DNA from: Corynebacterium lowii
GTDB lineage: Bacteria; Actinomycetota; Actinomycetes; Mycobacteriales; Mycobacteriaceae
Reading direction: 5' to 3'
DNA: 64,000 nt
Assembly: GCF_001412085.1 (NCBI RefSeq)
Contig: NZ_LKEV01000005.1
Span: 124,001-188,000, forward strand
In this document: piece by piece, positions 27,861-36,569 of the stretch
Layout: each line of letters starts with the position of its first letter
Numbering within the stretch: position 1 is the first letter of the stretch
The notes under the pieces: model-generated
Databases searched by the model: none
What the model saw: the letters and a program-made list of their open reading frames with translations, nothing else
Told to the model about the DNA's origin: nothing
Translations under genes and position numbers: made by a program

Positions 27861-28772
27861 CTAGCCCTCGTGCCTAGCCAGAATCTCCGTGATCGCCTTC
27901 TTCAACCCCGGGCCGTACACGGGGTGGCTCAGCCCAAAGTCCACGCAGGCGGGAATGTAACCGCCGGGGTTACCCAGGTCGTGCCGGGTACCCTCGTGGA
28001 TCACCACGTGCACCGGGTGACCCTCGGTGATGAGCAGCTCGATGGCGTCGGTAAGCTGCAATTCCCCTCCCTTACCGGGGGTAATGCGGCTCAGCGCGTC
28101 GAAGATCGCGCGGTCGAGCAGGTAGCGGCCGGTGGCCACGAAGTTCGAGGGGGCATCGGCGGGATCGGGCTTTTCTACCATGCCCACCACGCGCTTGACG
28201 TCCCCGCGGGCGGTATCCTCCACGTCAAAAACGCCGTAGTTGTACACCTCATCGTGCGGCACCACGAAGGCGCACAGCACGGAGCCGCCGTATTCGGCGC
28301 GTACGGCGGCCATCTTCTCCATCACGCCCACCGGCAGCACGAGGTCATCGGGGAGCATGACGGCCACCACGTCCTCGTCCTCATCGAGCACGGTCTCCGC
28401 CAGGCCCACCGCGTGCCCCAGGCCAAGGGGGCGCTCCTGGGTGACGGGCACGGCGTCGATAATGCCGCTGGCGTGGCGCACCTTGTTTAGCTGCTCGTCC
28501 TTGCCGCGGGCGTGCAGGGTTTCCTCCAGGTCCGGGGCCGGGGAGAAGTGCGCTAGCACCCCTTCCTTTTGCGGAGCCGTGATGATGGCCAGCCGGGAGG
28601 CCCCCAGCGAGGCCGCCTCATCAGCGATGAGTTCGATGCCCGGTGTGTCCACCACCGGCAGCAATTCCTTGGGAACCGTCTTGGTGGCAGGCAGGAAGCG
28701 GGTGCCCAGCCCAGCGGCGGGAACCACCACAGTTTTAACCGCGTGCGGGTGTTCCGAAGTGGGTTCATTCAT
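27861..28772 (-). CDS. galU: UTP-glucose-1-phosphate uridylyltransferase
   Basis: A 303-residue nucleotidyltransferase making UDP-glucose for cell-envelope and trehalose synthesis. 'VVVPAAGLGTRFLPATKTVPKE' is the nucleotide-binding signature, and 'GLGHAV', 'VMLPDDLVL' and 'MVEKP' follow. I use the ATG at 28772, which matches the family N-terminus. It is the upstream gene of the galU-glp-rimJ-glpR cluster and divergent from the cyclo-ligase. Confidence 0.95.
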   Translation of the reverse strand: MNEPTSEHPHAVKTVVVPAAGLGTRFLPATKTVPKELLPVVDTPGIELIADEAASLGASRLAIITAPQKEGVLAHFSPAPDLEETLHARGKDEQLNKVRHASGIIDAVPVTQERPLGLGHAVGLAETVLDEDEDVVAVMLPDDLVLPVGVMEKMAAVRAEYGGSVLCAFVVPHDEVYNYGVFDVEDTARGDVKRVVGMVEKPDPADAPSNFVATGRYLLDRAIFDALSRITPGKGGELQLTDAIELLITEGHPVHVVIHEGTRHDLGNPGGYIPACVDFGLSHPVYGPGLKKAITEILARHEG

Positions 28773-28834
28773 AACCTCACACCCTACCCATGCCTGCCCC
28801 AAAAACTATGTAACGCCACGGTAACCTGGGCACA

Positions 28835-29401
28835 GTGAATAAAGAAGAGCTCCGCCGCCGCCTTCTCCACGCCCGCCGCCACCGTCCACACAAGCAGCGT
28901 GACGACGCCGCCCTGGCCACCCAATGCCTGCGCCTGCTGGATTCTCGTGGCCCCGGCGCGGTGGCCGCCTATCACCCGCTGCCCAGCGAGCCCGGATACG
29001 GCTCCCTCCTTCCCGCCCTGCGCTCCACGGGCCGGGATATTCTTCTTCCCATCACCCACCCGGAAGGCCGCCTCACCTGGGCTTACGACGCCCCCACCCG
29101 CACCGGCGCGCTCGGAATCGCAGAACCCACGGGGAAGGAATACGGCGGGGAGATTCTGCTGACCTGCGCCCTCATTGTGGTGCCCGCCCTGGGTCTTACT
29201 CCCCAGGGATACCGGCTGGGCAAGGGTGGTGGCTATTACGATCGCTCGCTTTCCACCCTCTATCGCTCCGGCGAAAACCGCCCGCCGGTGGCCGCCCTGG
29301 TGTACCCGGAGGAGATTCGCGCAGATATTTCCGTGGAGCCCCACGATCAACCCGTGGATTACCTCGTGGAACCAAAGGGGTGGCGCCGGCAGTCCAAGTA
29401 G
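28835..29401 (+). CDS. 5-formyltetrahydrofolate cyclo-ligase
   Basis: A 188-residue enzyme that converts 5-formyl-THF to 5,10-methenyl-THF with ATP. 'MNKEELRRRLLHARRHR' is the basic N-terminus, and the C-terminal signature 'GYRLGKGGGYYDRSL' binds ATP. The start is a GTG at 28835. It is followed after two bases by the SAF protein and then mscL, a plausible three-gene operon that matches C. glutamicum order. Confidence 0.93.
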   Translation: MNKEELRRRLLHARRHRPHKQRDDAALATQCLRLLDSRGPGAVAAYHPLPSEPGYGSLLPALRSTGRDILLPITHPEGRLTWAYDAPTRTGALGIAEPTGKEYGGEILLTCALIVVPALGLTPQGYRLGKGGGYYDRSLSTLYRSGENRPPVAALVYPEEIRADISVEPHDQPVDYLVEPKGWRRQSK

Positions 29402-29403
29402 GC

Positions 29404-29991
29404 ATGTTCGCCCGCTTGCTTTCTACCCTGCGCACCCCCGGTTGGCGCCGCACCGCCCTGCTGCGCCGCTTTTTGGCTTTGCTTCTGATCTTGCTTGCCG
29501 CCGCCCTGGCACTGCGCCCGCAGGGCACCCCCGCGCTCTTCTTCCGCGCCGAGGTAGCCACGGGCCAGGAAATCACCGCCGAACACGTGGAGGTGCGCCG
29601 CGCCCCCGCGCACCTCATTCCCTCCTCCGCCTTGGCCTCCCCGGAGGAGGCCCTGGGCAAGGTTCTCATCGCCCCCGCCGTGGCGGGAGAGCCGGTGACC
29701 CCCACGCGCTTTCTCGCCCCCGTGGCCTTGGCGGGGCGCGTGGCCGTTCCCGTGCCCCTCGATACTCCCGAGGACGTCTTGCACCACGGCGATGAGGTCT
29801 CCGTGGTCTCCCAGGGGGAGATCATCGCCACCGGGGCCACCGTTCTCCTGCCTCCCGATGCCCAACACCCCACGGCGCTGCTGGCCCTGCCCGAGGAAAC
29901 CGCCGCCCGCGTGGCCGCAACCGCCCTTGACACCCCGCTCACTGTGCTCCTCAGCAAAGTAGGTTACAGTGCACCACGTCCCATTCATTGA
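29404..29991 (+). CDS. SAF-domain membrane-anchored protein (CpaB/P-ring-like)
   Basis: A 195-residue protein with an N-terminal membrane anchor (about 22-40, 'FLALLLILLAAALAL') and a SAF domain beginning 'VATGQEITAEHVEVRRAPAH' with the typical 'GKVLIAPAVAGEPVT'. SAF domains occur in CpaB and flagellar P-ring proteins. No pilus genes are nearby, so the role is unknown. It starts 2 bp after the cyclo-ligase and overlaps no other gene. Confidence 0.8.
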   Translation: MFARLLSTLRTPGWRRTALLRRFLALLLILLAAALALRPQGTPALFFRAEVATGQEITAEHVEVRRAPAHLIPSSALASPEEALGKVLIAPAVAGEPVTPTRFLAPVALAGRVAVPVPLDTPEDVLHHGDEVSVVSQGEIIATGATVLLPPDAQHPTALLALPEETAARVAATALDTPLTVLLSKVGYSAPRPIH

Positions 29992-30011
29992 ATAATCCAG
30001 GAGGGTTTCCC

Positions 30012-30449
30012 TTGCTCAAGGGTTTTAAAGACTTCATTTTGCGCGGCAACGTCATCGAACTTGCCGTGGCCGTGGTGATCGGCTCCGCCTTCACCGCCAT
30101 CGTCACCGCCTTCACCGATAACATCATCAACCCCCTCATCGCCGCCCTGGGCTCCAGCCCGGACGTGGACGGCCTGGCCATCGAGCTGCGCGCCGGCGAC
30201 GCCGCCACTCGCATCGACTTCGGCGCCGTGATTACCGCCGGGTTGAACTTCCTCATCATCGCCGCCGTGGTGTACTTCATCCTGGTGGCCCCGATGAACA
30301 AGCTCAATGAGATGCAGGCTCGCCGCCACGGGGTTGAGGAGGACGAGGAAGAGAAGGTCTCCATCGAAGCCGGCTTGCTCTCCGAGATCCGCGATCTGCT
30401 CAGGGAGCAGCAAGATCAGCAGGATACCGGCGGCGCTCACCGCCTGTAA
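30012..30449 (+). CDS. mscL: large-conductance mechanosensitive channel
   Basis: A 145-residue pentameric channel that opens on hypo-osmotic shock. I chose the TTG at 30012 because GGAGGG lies 6 nt upstream and the product then begins MLKGFKDFILRGNVIELAVA, the conserved MscL N-terminus. TM1 spans about 15-40 and TM2 about 75-97; the acidic C-terminal bundle contains 'EEDEEEK'. Together with betP the window carries both an osmolyte importer and a release valve. Confidence 0.95.
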   Translation: MLKGFKDFILRGNVIELAVAVVIGSAFTAIVTAFTDNIINPLIAALGSSPDVDGLAIELRAGDAATRIDFGAVITAGLNFLIIAAVVYFILVAPMNKLNEMQARRHGVEEDEEEKVSIEAGLLSEIRDLLREQQDQQDTGGAHRL

Positions 30450-30479
30450 TATTCAGCGCCCCTGGTACTCGGGCAGTAC

Positions 30480-30620
30480 TCACCGCCCATAGTGCGGAGG
30501 CTGCTGCTCCCGGTAGTACTCCTCGCTGCGCGCCTCGAAGAAAGCCCGGTGCGGAGTATCGGCGCGGCGATCAATCCCCCGCGCCGTGCTAGGCCGCACC
30601 TTTCTGCGCTTGCGCCTCAC
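30480..30620 (-). CDS. small basic protein coupled to moaB (46 aa)
   Basis: A 46-residue reading frame whose GTG at 30620 overlaps the moaB stop (GTGA), so it is positioned for translational coupling. The N-terminal half is Arg/Lys-rich and the C-terminus reads 'EARSEEYYREQQPPHYGR'. That ending resembles small actinobacterial proteins with an 'ExxPPHxG' end, from memory. There is no membrane segment. Too short for most gene finders; real but unproven. Confidence 0.55.
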   Translation of the reverse strand: MRRKRRKVRPSTARGIDRRADTPHRAFFEARSEEYYREQQPPHYGR

Positions 30621-31156
30621 GGCAATTCATCAATCACGTGGTGCACCAGCGGAGCCAGGGTAGCCATGCCATCGCGGATAGCGGGGCGCGAGCCCGCGAG
30701 GTTCACGATCACCGTGGAACCCGATACCCCAGAAATACCCCGCGAGGTGGCAGCCTCCACCGCGCCACAGCCCAGCCCCGAGGAGCGCAGGGCTTGTGCA
30801 ATGCCGGGCACCAGTTGATCCAGCACCGCGCGGGTGGCCTCCGGGGTTTTATCCCTCGGGCCCACTCCAGTGCCGCCCACGGTGAGCACCAGGTCCACCC
30901 CTCCCACCACGGCGGTTTCAATCGCCTGGCGGATACGGGACTTCTTCGACTTCACCGTGACAACCCCGCCCACGGCAAACTCCGCCTCGCTCAAAAGTTC
31001 TGCCACGAGCGCCCCCGTGGCGGGGTCCTCCTCGTCGCTCACGAGCACCACCAGCGCCTTGTGGTGTGCCCGCGGCTGCTCCTCCTGCTCGGCTGCCAGC
31101 AAATAGCTGGTATCGGGCTCTAAATTCGGCAGGGTCGAGGAGATTCGATGTTCCAT
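30617..31156 (-). CDS. moaB: MoaB/Mog-type molybdopterin biosynthesis protein
   Basis: A 179-residue MoCF-fold protein. 'LVLTVGGTGVGPRDKTPEAT' is the molybdopterin-binding signature, and 'GVSGSTVIVNLAGSRPAIRD' is the C-terminal block. MoaB/MogA adenylylate molybdopterin. No other clear molybdenum genes lie in the window; the MoeA homologue at 26.6 kb looks like the division protein Glp. It lies downstream of degP on the same strand, 10 bp apart. Confidence 0.88.
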   Translation of the reverse strand: MEHRISSTLPNLEPDTSYLLAAEQEEQPRAHHKALVVLVSDEEDPATGALVAELLSEAEFAVGGVVTVKSKKSRIRQAIETAVVGGVDLVLTVGGTGVGPRDKTPEATRAVLDQLVPGIAQALRSSGLGCGAVEAATSRGISGVSGSTVIVNLAGSRPAIRDGMATLAPLVHHVIDELP

Positions 31157-31166
31157 ATCGAATAAC

Positions 31167-32372
31167 TTAGTCCTCCGTGAGCGTGACCTCTACCGAATGG
31201 GGCTGGCTATCCCCCTGCGAGGTCACCTCCAAGGTCACCGTCTCCCCAAAATCATGGGAGCGCACGGCAGCAATCAACGCATCGGCGGAATCAATCAGGC
31301 GATCGTTGAGTTTGGTCACCACGTCGCCTTCCTTCAATCCCCCGCGCTCACCGGGGCTATCGGGATTCACCCCTCCGATCACCGCTCCCTTCACCGTCGT
31401 TTGGGTGGGCAGGCCCAGATCATCGCGGAGCACGCTCACCCCCAGCATCGGCTGGGTAGCGGTGCCCTTCTCCACCAATTGATCGGCCACGCTCTTGGCA
31501 AAGGAGGAAGGAATGGCAAAGCCCAGTCCGATGGACCCGGCCTGATCGGTGCCGCTGCTCAGCGAGGCGATCACCGAGTTCATGCCGATGAGGTTGCCGT
31601 TCATATCCACCAGCGGGCCACCGGAATTGCCGGGGTTGATGGCGGCGTCGGTCTGGATGGCGTCGATAAGCGAGGACTCCCCGCCCGAGGCAGACGCGCG
31701 CACCGGGCGATCCAGCGCGGAGACGATGCCCGTGGTGACGGTGGCCGAAAGTCCCAGCGGCGAGCCGATGGCTACGACGGACTGGCCCACCTGCACCTGG
31801 TCGGAATCGCCAAAGGAGATAACCGGAAGATCCTTGACATCGCGGATCTTGATAACGGCAATATCCGTGGCGGCATCGGCTCCCACCAGGTCGGCGGGGT
31901 GCGTGCTGCCATCGTTGAGCGTCACTTGCAGCTGGGAATTGCGATCCCCCGCCACGTGCGCATTGGTGAGCACCAGCCCATCGGAGGAAATAATCGCGCC
32001 GGAGCCTTCCTCCCCGCCCATAGCGCTGGCTACCTGAATGGATACCACGGAGGGCAACACGGACTGCGCCACCTGCTCCACCGAGCCCTCGGGGGCATCC
32101 TTATGGGCGGTCTGCTGGATACTCGGCTGTTGGAGGGAGTTCACCACCTGGGTTCCGTCCTCGCGCTGGCTGACCACCACGCCAGTCACCGCGCCCGCCG
32201 CGATGGCGGAAACCGTCATGAGTGCCACCGTGGGCAGCACCCCAAAGGATAATTTCTTCTTCGGAGCCTTCGGCTCAGGTTCCCCCTGCACCTGCGGCAC
32301 CGGCTGTGTGGCGTCCGCCTGCGCGTGCTTCGGCTGCTCCCAGCCCCAGTTTTGCTGTTCCTCGTTGTTCAT
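31167..32372 (-). CDS. degP: HtrA/DegP-type serine protease with PDZ domain
   Basis: A 401-residue membrane-anchored protease. It has a cytoplasmic Pro/Gln-rich N-terminus of 40 residues, one membrane segment (about 42-68), a trypsin-like domain with triad His139 (TNAHVA), Asp170 (ATDIAVIKI) and Ser250 (NPGNSGGP), and a C-terminal PDZ domain (about 300-395, 'GVNPDSPGERGGLKEGDVV'). It serves extracytoplasmic protein quality control. Proximity to a two-component system and moaB follows the C. glutamicum order. Confidence 0.94.
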   Translation of the reverse strand: MNNEEQQNWGWEQPKHAQADATQPVPQVQGEPEPKAPKKKLSFGVLPTVALMTVSAIAAGAVTGVVVSQREDGTQVVNSLQQPSIQQTAHKDAPEGSVEQVAQSVLPSVVSIQVASAMGGEEGSGAIISSDGLVLTNAHVAGDRNSQLQVTLNDGSTHPADLVGADAATDIAVIKIRDVKDLPVISFGDSDQVQVGQSVVAIGSPLGLSATVTTGIVSALDRPVRASASGGESSLIDAIQTDAAINPGNSGGPLVDMNGNLIGMNSVIASLSSGTDQAGSIGLGFAIPSSFAKSVADQLVEKGTATQPMLGVSVLRDDLGLPTQTTVKGAVIGGVNPDSPGERGGLKEGDVVTKLNDRLIDSADALIAAVRSHDFGETVTLEVTSQGDSQPHSVEVTLTED

Positions 32373-32515
32373 AGCACCAGATTATGCACCCCGGCTCTGA
32401 CGCTTCACTGCCACGGGGGTTTGAGCTCAATAGGAGATGCTGATTGTTTCCTGTGTGAATACTGCAACGGCCCCGCGCGCGGCAGCGCGCATGATCCCAC
32501 ACAACAGCCCATGAC

Positions 32516-32542
32516 AAAAGCCCCCGCCATAAGGCGAGGGCT
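32516..32542 (-). terminator. Rho-independent terminator after rpmF
   Basis: On the minus strand a 10-bp stem (AGCCCTCGCC with GGCGGGGGCT, one G-U pair) around a 4-nt loop is followed by TTTTG. It lies 49 bp beyond the rpmF stop. Confidence 0.8.
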
Positions 32543-32590
32543 TCTCATACTGCGCTGTGCACGGCTGTGCGCCTCAGACGCGCGGGGAGC

Positions 32591-32764
32591 TTAGAACTGC
32601 TCCACGTCCACCAGGCCGAGCTGAGCGGCCTTGACCAGGCGGCGCGGGATGCGCACGGTCTGGCCGTCGATGGTCACTTCCTGGAGGGCAACGTTATCGG
32701 CCTTCCACTGCGAGCGGCGCGCGTGGGTGTTGGCGCGAGACTTGCGGAACTTAGGTACTGCCAT
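32591..32764 (-). CDS. rpmF: 50S ribosomal protein L32
   Basis: A 57-residue protein beginning [20 protein letters not shown], the L32 signature. It has no cysteine, so it lacks the zinc-ribbon of cysteine-type L32. It starts 20 bp after rpmE and is co-transcribed with it. Confidence 0.95.
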   Translation of the reverse strand: MAVPKFRKSRANTHARRSQWKADNVALQEVTIDGQTVRIPRRLVKAAQLGLVDVEQF

Positions 32765-32784
32765 TTTCCTCTTCCCTCCTTACC

Positions 32785-33057
32785 TTAAGCCTGGGTCTTC
32801 TTCTTGCGGCGGGCCATGCCACCGAAGCGACGCTGGAACTTCTCCACGCGGCCGGCGGTATCCATGACGCGCTGAGCGCCGGTCCAGAACGGGTGGGACT
32901 CGCTGGTCACGTCCACCACGATGAGCGGGTACTCGTTGCCGTCCTCCCACTCCACGGTGCGGGAGCTGGTGGCGGTGGAGCGGGTCAGGAACTTCTGGCC
33001 GGTGCCAGCGTCCTGGAACACCACCGGGTGATAATCCGGGTGGATATCCTTCTTCAT
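32785..33057 (-). CDS. rpmE2: 50S ribosomal protein L31 type B
   Basis: A 90-residue L31 of the long type B. '[16 protein letters not shown]' and '[21 protein letters not shown]' are diagnostic. It has no zinc-binding cysteines. In many actinobacteria the type B copy is induced by zinc limitation under Zur, but I see no Zur-box match upstream. It leads the rpmE2-rpmF pair. Confidence 0.96.
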   Translation of the reverse strand: MKKDIHPDYHPVVFQDAGTGQKFLTRSTATSSRTVEWEDGNEYPLIVVDVTSESHPFWTGAQRVMDTAGRVEKFQRRFGGMARRKKKTQA

Positions 33058-33153
33058 ATCTCTCGATTCCTAAGGTTTGTACACTGGGTCGGTTCCCCGC
33101 TCACCGAGGATCGTGCCCAGGTTGGCTCGGTCAAAATCCTCTAGCACCCTACC

Positions 33154-33969
33154 CTATGCAGGGCGCTTTCTTAAAATTGCTTTGCGACGCCCCGCCTGCC
33201 GCAGGATCAGCACCGCCGCCACGGCCTGCGCGCCGCCGGAGAGCAGCACGAAGGCCGCAGGAAAACCCTCCGGCACCACCAGTGGCGGAACGAGGCTATT
33301 AAAGAGGTGCATTCCGCCATGCGTGGCCACCCCGGCCCACAGCGATCCGGTAACTATCCGCAGCGCCCCCGCCAGCAGGCCCATTCCCAGGGGCAGCACC
33401 AGGTACAGCAGGCGATCTCCCCAGGTCTGCTGACCTCCTTCGGAGAAAAGGTGAATCACGGTGAAGGCCGTCGTGGTCCAGGCCAGCGTGAGTCCCGGCT
33501 TGGTCTGGGTGACCTCCGCCAACCAGCCGCGGTAAATCAATTCCTCGGGGAATCCTTGGAGCACATAGGCCTGCACAAAGGCGTAGAGAACGCTTATCAC
33601 CAGCACTATTCCCGTGGGGTATTCGGAGAAGAACTCCACCGTAGCCTCGCCCCGCAGGTAGCCCAGGGCGCCATAAAGCAGATATACCGCGCACATGAGG
33701 GGAAGAATCACGGCGGTGCCGAGGAGAAAACCGCGCGGATAACGCAATAATCCTCGCAGAGAAAACCCCTCCACCCAGCGCACCCAACCGGCTACGAAGA
33801 ACAGCACCACTAGGGCGGTCAGGCCAAAGGTGGCGATGCGTAATAACGGATTATCGGTATCAAAGAGCCAGGTGCGCACCATATTGGCACTCATAATCAG
33901 GGCCGCCGCCACGCAGGCTCGGAGCACCAGGCCCCACCAATTCACTGGAATACGGGGAAAGGAAGTCAT
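33154..33969 (-). CDS. CPBP family intramembrane metalloprotease
   Basis: A 271-residue polytopic protein (ATG at 33969; an in-frame TTG at 33981 would add four). The three CAAX/Abi motifs are visible: 'PEELIYRGW' with the Glu pair at 142-143 and Arg147, 'AFTVIHLF', and 'THGGMHLFNS'. Such proteases process membrane peptides or confer bacteriocin immunity; the substrate is unknown. It is divergent from the histidine kinase, and the shared 96-bp gap holds repeats that might be a response-regulator site. Confidence 0.88.
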   Translation of the reverse strand: MTSFPRIPVNWWGLVLRACVAAALIMSANMVRTWLFDTDNPLLRIATFGLTALVVLFFVAGWVRWVEGFSLRGLLRYPRGFLLGTAVILPLMCAVYLLYGALGYLRGEATVEFFSEYPTGIVLVISVLYAFVQAYVLQGFPEELIYRGWLAEVTQTKPGLTLAWTTTAFTVIHLFSEGGQQTWGDRLLYLVLPLGMGLLAGALRIVTGSLWAGVATHGGMHLFNSLVPPLVVPEGFPAAFVLLSGGAQAVAAVLILRQAGRRKAILRKRPA

Positions 33970-34029
33970 ATTTCCATGCAACCCGCTCTTGTTCTCTCGC
34001 TCTAGGCCCCGGAGTCACGAAAAATCATG

Positions 34030-34054
34030 ACCCCGGTCATGGGTTCACCCCGGT
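34030..34054. promoter_or_regulatory. direct repeats ACCCCGGT upstream of the two-component system
   Basis: ACCCCGGT occurs at 34030-34037 and 34047-34054, 17 bp apart. The first copy sits in the perfect palindrome ATGACC-CC-GGTCAT (34027-34040). It lies 12-36 bp before the kinase ATG in the gap shared with the divergent protease, a good place for a LuxR-type response regulator to bind. Confidence 0.45.
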
Positions 34055-34065
34055 AGCGTGAAATT

Positions 34066-35142
34066 ATGCCTGCCGTTTCCCGCTCCCATCTCCATTTGCT
34101 CTTTGGGCTGGCGCTCTTCCTTTATCTCTCTGCCTTCTTTTCCTCCACGCCCACCCGCAGCATTCTGGGCCTGGTTTTAGGGATTGCGTTATGCGGATTG
34201 TGGTTCCTCTGGATGCGGGGAATTAAAAGGCCGCTCACCAGCATCGCCTTTGCCGCCACAGCCTTTCTTGGCTATATCACCGCAGATTGGGTATCCAGCG
34301 CAGCCATGCAGATCATGGCGATTCTACTTCTTTTGCTGAGCCTGGGGCGCAGCGCGGCCTTAATCTTTTTGGCGCTCATCATCGCGATCACCGCAGCCAT
34401 ACACATCTATGCGGGAAGCGAGCCCTCAAAGATTATCCGGGAATCCCTGGGCATTGGCACCCTTGTGGGTTTTGGTTATGCCCTCGCCGCGCAGATTCAG
34501 TACGGCATGAACCTGAACGCTCAGTTACGGGAGCAAATAGCCCTCAAAAGAGACCTCCTCCTTTCCAGGGAGCGCGAGCGCCTGGCCCAATCCCTTCACG
34601 ACGGCCTGAGCCACCGCCTCATCGCCATCATCCTCAGCCTCGATCTCTCCCAGCGCCTCCTGGCAGATCAAGAAAGCCCGGCTAAAAAGGAACTCTCTCA
34701 GGCCCGCCGCCTAGCGGGCGGCGCCCTCGACGATATGCGCGCCACCGTCCGCGCCATGACCCCCATCGAGCTCCAAGAAGGCGACCTCCTCCACACCCTT
34801 CGTACCGTGGCCGATTCCTTTTCTTCTACCTCGCTTGCGGTGCACGTCCGCGGCTCCGCCAATCCCCCGGAGGACGTATCCCTGCTGGCCCTCCGCTTCA
34901 CCCAGGAGGCGCTGAGCAATGTGGTGCGCCATAGCGACGCCGGGGAGATCACCATTACCGTGAACTCCCAACCGGGCAGGTTCACCATCCAGGCTCTCGA
35001 CGACGGCTCCCCCACCGCCCCACAAACCTCCGGCTACGGCATTGCCTCCCTGCGCCGACGCGCTCAGGAATACGGTGGAACGGTACAAGCACTCCCCCAA
35101 CCCCGCGGTTTCCTCCTCCGCATGGAGGTACCGTGCGCGTAA
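34066..35142 (+). CDS. sensor histidine kinase, NarL/DesK type
   Basis: A 358-residue kinase. Four to six membrane segments fill residues 8-145 with almost no extracellular loops, which suggests sensing of a membrane state. The HisKA_3 dimerisation helix follows with the phospho-acceptor His178 in 'LAQSLHDGLSHRL'. The HATPase_c domain contains 'FTQEALSNVVRHSDAGE' and 'GYGIASLRRRA'. By position next to degP and the rpm genes it corresponds to C. glutamicum CgtS2. The next gene overlaps by 10 bp and encodes its regulator. Confidence 0.92.
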   Translation: MPAVSRSHLHLLFGLALFLYLSAFFSSTPTRSILGLVLGIALCGLWFLWMRGIKRPLTSIAFAATAFLGYITADWVSSAAMQIMAILLLLLSLGRSAALIFLALIIAITAAIHIYAGSEPSKIIRESLGIGTLVGFGYALAAQIQYGMNLNAQLREQIALKRDLLLSRERERLAQSLHDGLSHRLIAIILSLDLSQRLLADQESPAKKELSQARRLAGGALDDMRATVRAMTPIELQEGDLLHTLRTVADSFSSTSLAVHVRGSANPPEDVSLLALRFTQEALSNVVRHSDAGEITITVNSQPGRFTIQALDDGSPTAPQTSGYGIASLRRRAQEYGGTVQALPQPRGFLLRMEVPCA

Positions 35143-35747
35143 TCCTCATCGACGATCACCAGGTAGTCCTCCACGGCCTCCACCTCGTGCTGGAAACCTT
35201 TGAGGATATTGAGGTGGTGGCGGCCACCGCCGAGGGATCGCGCATCTCCGCCCTCATCCGGGAGCACCACCCGGACATCGTGGTCACCGATGCCGCCATG
35301 CCGCAGTTCGACGCCCTCCATGTGCTGCGTGCCTGCCATGCCACCCAACCGGATCTTCCCGTGTTGATCTTGACCACCTTCGGCCAGGCAGACCTCGTTT
35401 CCTCGCTTTTGGAAGCCGGGGCCGCCGGGTATCTGCTCAAAGGGGTCTCCCCGGAAGAGCTCGTGGCCGCCATGCGCGCCGCCTGCCGGGGCGGGCTCGT
35501 CCTCGATCCCAGAGTGGCCCGCTATGCCCACGGGGAACTCACCGTGCTTACCCGCACGGAAAGAACCGTGGCTGCTTTGGTGGCCCGCGGATACAACAAT
35601 CAGGAGATAGCCCGCGAGTTGGTGCTGGCGGAGGGGATGGTGAAAAATCATGTTTCCGCGCTGCTGCGCAAACTTCGCGCCCGCGATCGCACCGCCCTGG
35701 CCCTCCGGTTGGCACGGCAATTAGGTTATTTGGACCCTAACCGCTAG
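35133..35747 (+). CDS. LuxR-family response regulator
   Basis: A 204-residue regulator with a GTG start overlapping the kinase gene. The receiver domain has the acidic pair in 'LIDDHQ' (Asp7, Asp8), phospho-site Asp53 ('VTDAAMP') and 'LLKGV'. The C-terminal GerE/LuxR HTH is 'LTRTERTVAALVARGYNNQE' onward (about 138-182). It is the cognate partner of the adjacent kinase, a CgtR2-like system, and probably binds the repeats upstream of the kinase. Confidence 0.93.
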   Translation: MRVILIDDHQVVLHGLHLVLETFEDIEVVAATAEGSRISALIREHHPDIVVTDAAMPQFDALHVLRACHATQPDLPVLILTTFGQADLVSSLLEAGAAGYLLKGVSPEELVAAMRAACRGGLVLDPRVARYAHGELTVLTRTERTVAALVARGYNNQEIARELVLAEGMVKNHVSALLRKLRARDRTALALRLARQLGYLDPNR

Positions 35748-35842
35748 GATTGCTTCTTGCTGTTGTCGAAAAACATTCGTCTTCGCCCCCGTCTACTGCT
35801 TAATAGTGTTTTGACGTGGGCGGCTAGGAGAAAGTTACACCC

Positions 35843-36079
35843 ATGTCGGCTATTTGCCAGGTCACGGGACGCAAGCCGCAATTCGGCAAGTCCGTCTCGC
35901 ACTCGCACCGCCGTACGTCGCGCCGTTGGAACCCCAACATCCAGCGTCGTCGGTTCTACCTGCCCTCTGAGGGCCGTACCATCACCCTGAACGTTTCCAC
36001 CAAGGGTCTCAAGGTCATCGACCGCGATGGCATCGAGGCCGTGGTCGCCAAGATTCGAGCACGTGGGGAGAAGATCTAA
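35843..36079 (+). CDS. rpmB: 50S ribosomal protein L28, zinc-free type
   Basis: A 78-residue L28. '[18 protein letters not shown]' is the family signature. The N-terminus is '[15 protein letters not shown]' with a single cysteine, so the four-cysteine zinc site of the C+ form is absent. It is the first gene of rpmB-rpmG-rpsN-rpsR. The 95-bp leader shows no convincing Zur box. Confidence 0.96.
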   Translation: MSAICQVTGRKPQFGKSVSHSHRRTSRRWNPNIQRRRFYLPSEGRTITLNVSTKGLKVIDRDGIEAVVAKIRARGEKI

Positions 36080-36082
36080 GAG

Positions 36083-36247
36083 ATGGCACGTAATGACGTT
36101 CGTCCGATCATCAAGCTGAAGTCTACGGCTGGCACCGGTTACACCTATGTCACCCGTAAGAACAAGCGCAATAACCCGGATCGCATCACTTTGAAGAAGT
36201 ACGATCCGGTAGCCCGCAAGCACGTCGAGTTCCGCGAGGAGCGATAA
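36083..36247 (+). CDS. rpmG: 50S ribosomal protein L33, zinc-free type
   Basis: A 54-residue L33 starting at the ATG 3 bp after rpmB. '[20 protein letters not shown]' and '[11 protein letters not shown]' identify it. It has no cysteine, so it is the C- paralogue. Confidence 0.95.
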   Translation: MARNDVRPIIKLKSTAGTGYTYVTRKNKRNNPDRITLKKYDPVARKHVEFREER

Positions 36248-36250
36248 TTC

Positions 36251-36556
36251 ATGGCTAAGAAGTCCAAGATTGCCAAGAATGAGCAGCGCAAGGAAGTTGT
36301 CGCCCGCTTTGCGGAGCGTCGCGCTGAGCTCAAGGCCATTATCAAGAACCCGAACTCGACCGATGAGGAGCGCCTGGACGCGCAGTTCGAGCTGAACCGC
36401 CAGCCGCGCGACGCCTCCCCCGTTCGTGTTCGCAATCGTGACTCCCACGATGGCCGTCCGCGCGGTTACCTCCGCAAGTTCGGTCTTTCTCGCGTGCGTA
36501 TGCGCGAGATGGCTCACCGCGGTGAGCTGCCGGGTGTCCGTAAGTCCAGCTGGTAG
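36251..36556 (+). CDS. rpsN: 30S ribosomal protein S14, zinc-free type
   Basis: A 101-residue long-form S14. '[14 protein letters not shown]' and '[20 protein letters not shown]' are diagnostic. The CxxC motifs of the short zinc form are missing. It starts 3 bp after rpmG and is co-transcribed. Confidence 0.96.
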   Translation: MAKKSKIAKNEQRKEVVARFAERRAELKAIIKNPNSTDEERLDAQFELNRQPRDASPVRVRNRDSHDGRPRGYLRKFGLSRVRMREMAHRGELPGVRKSSW

Positions 36557-36569
36557 GAGTTGTTCATAA

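Noticed and set aside
35757..35842. Zur box before rpmB
   Set aside because: Best alignment gives only about half of the consensus positions, not better than chance expectation for such a region.
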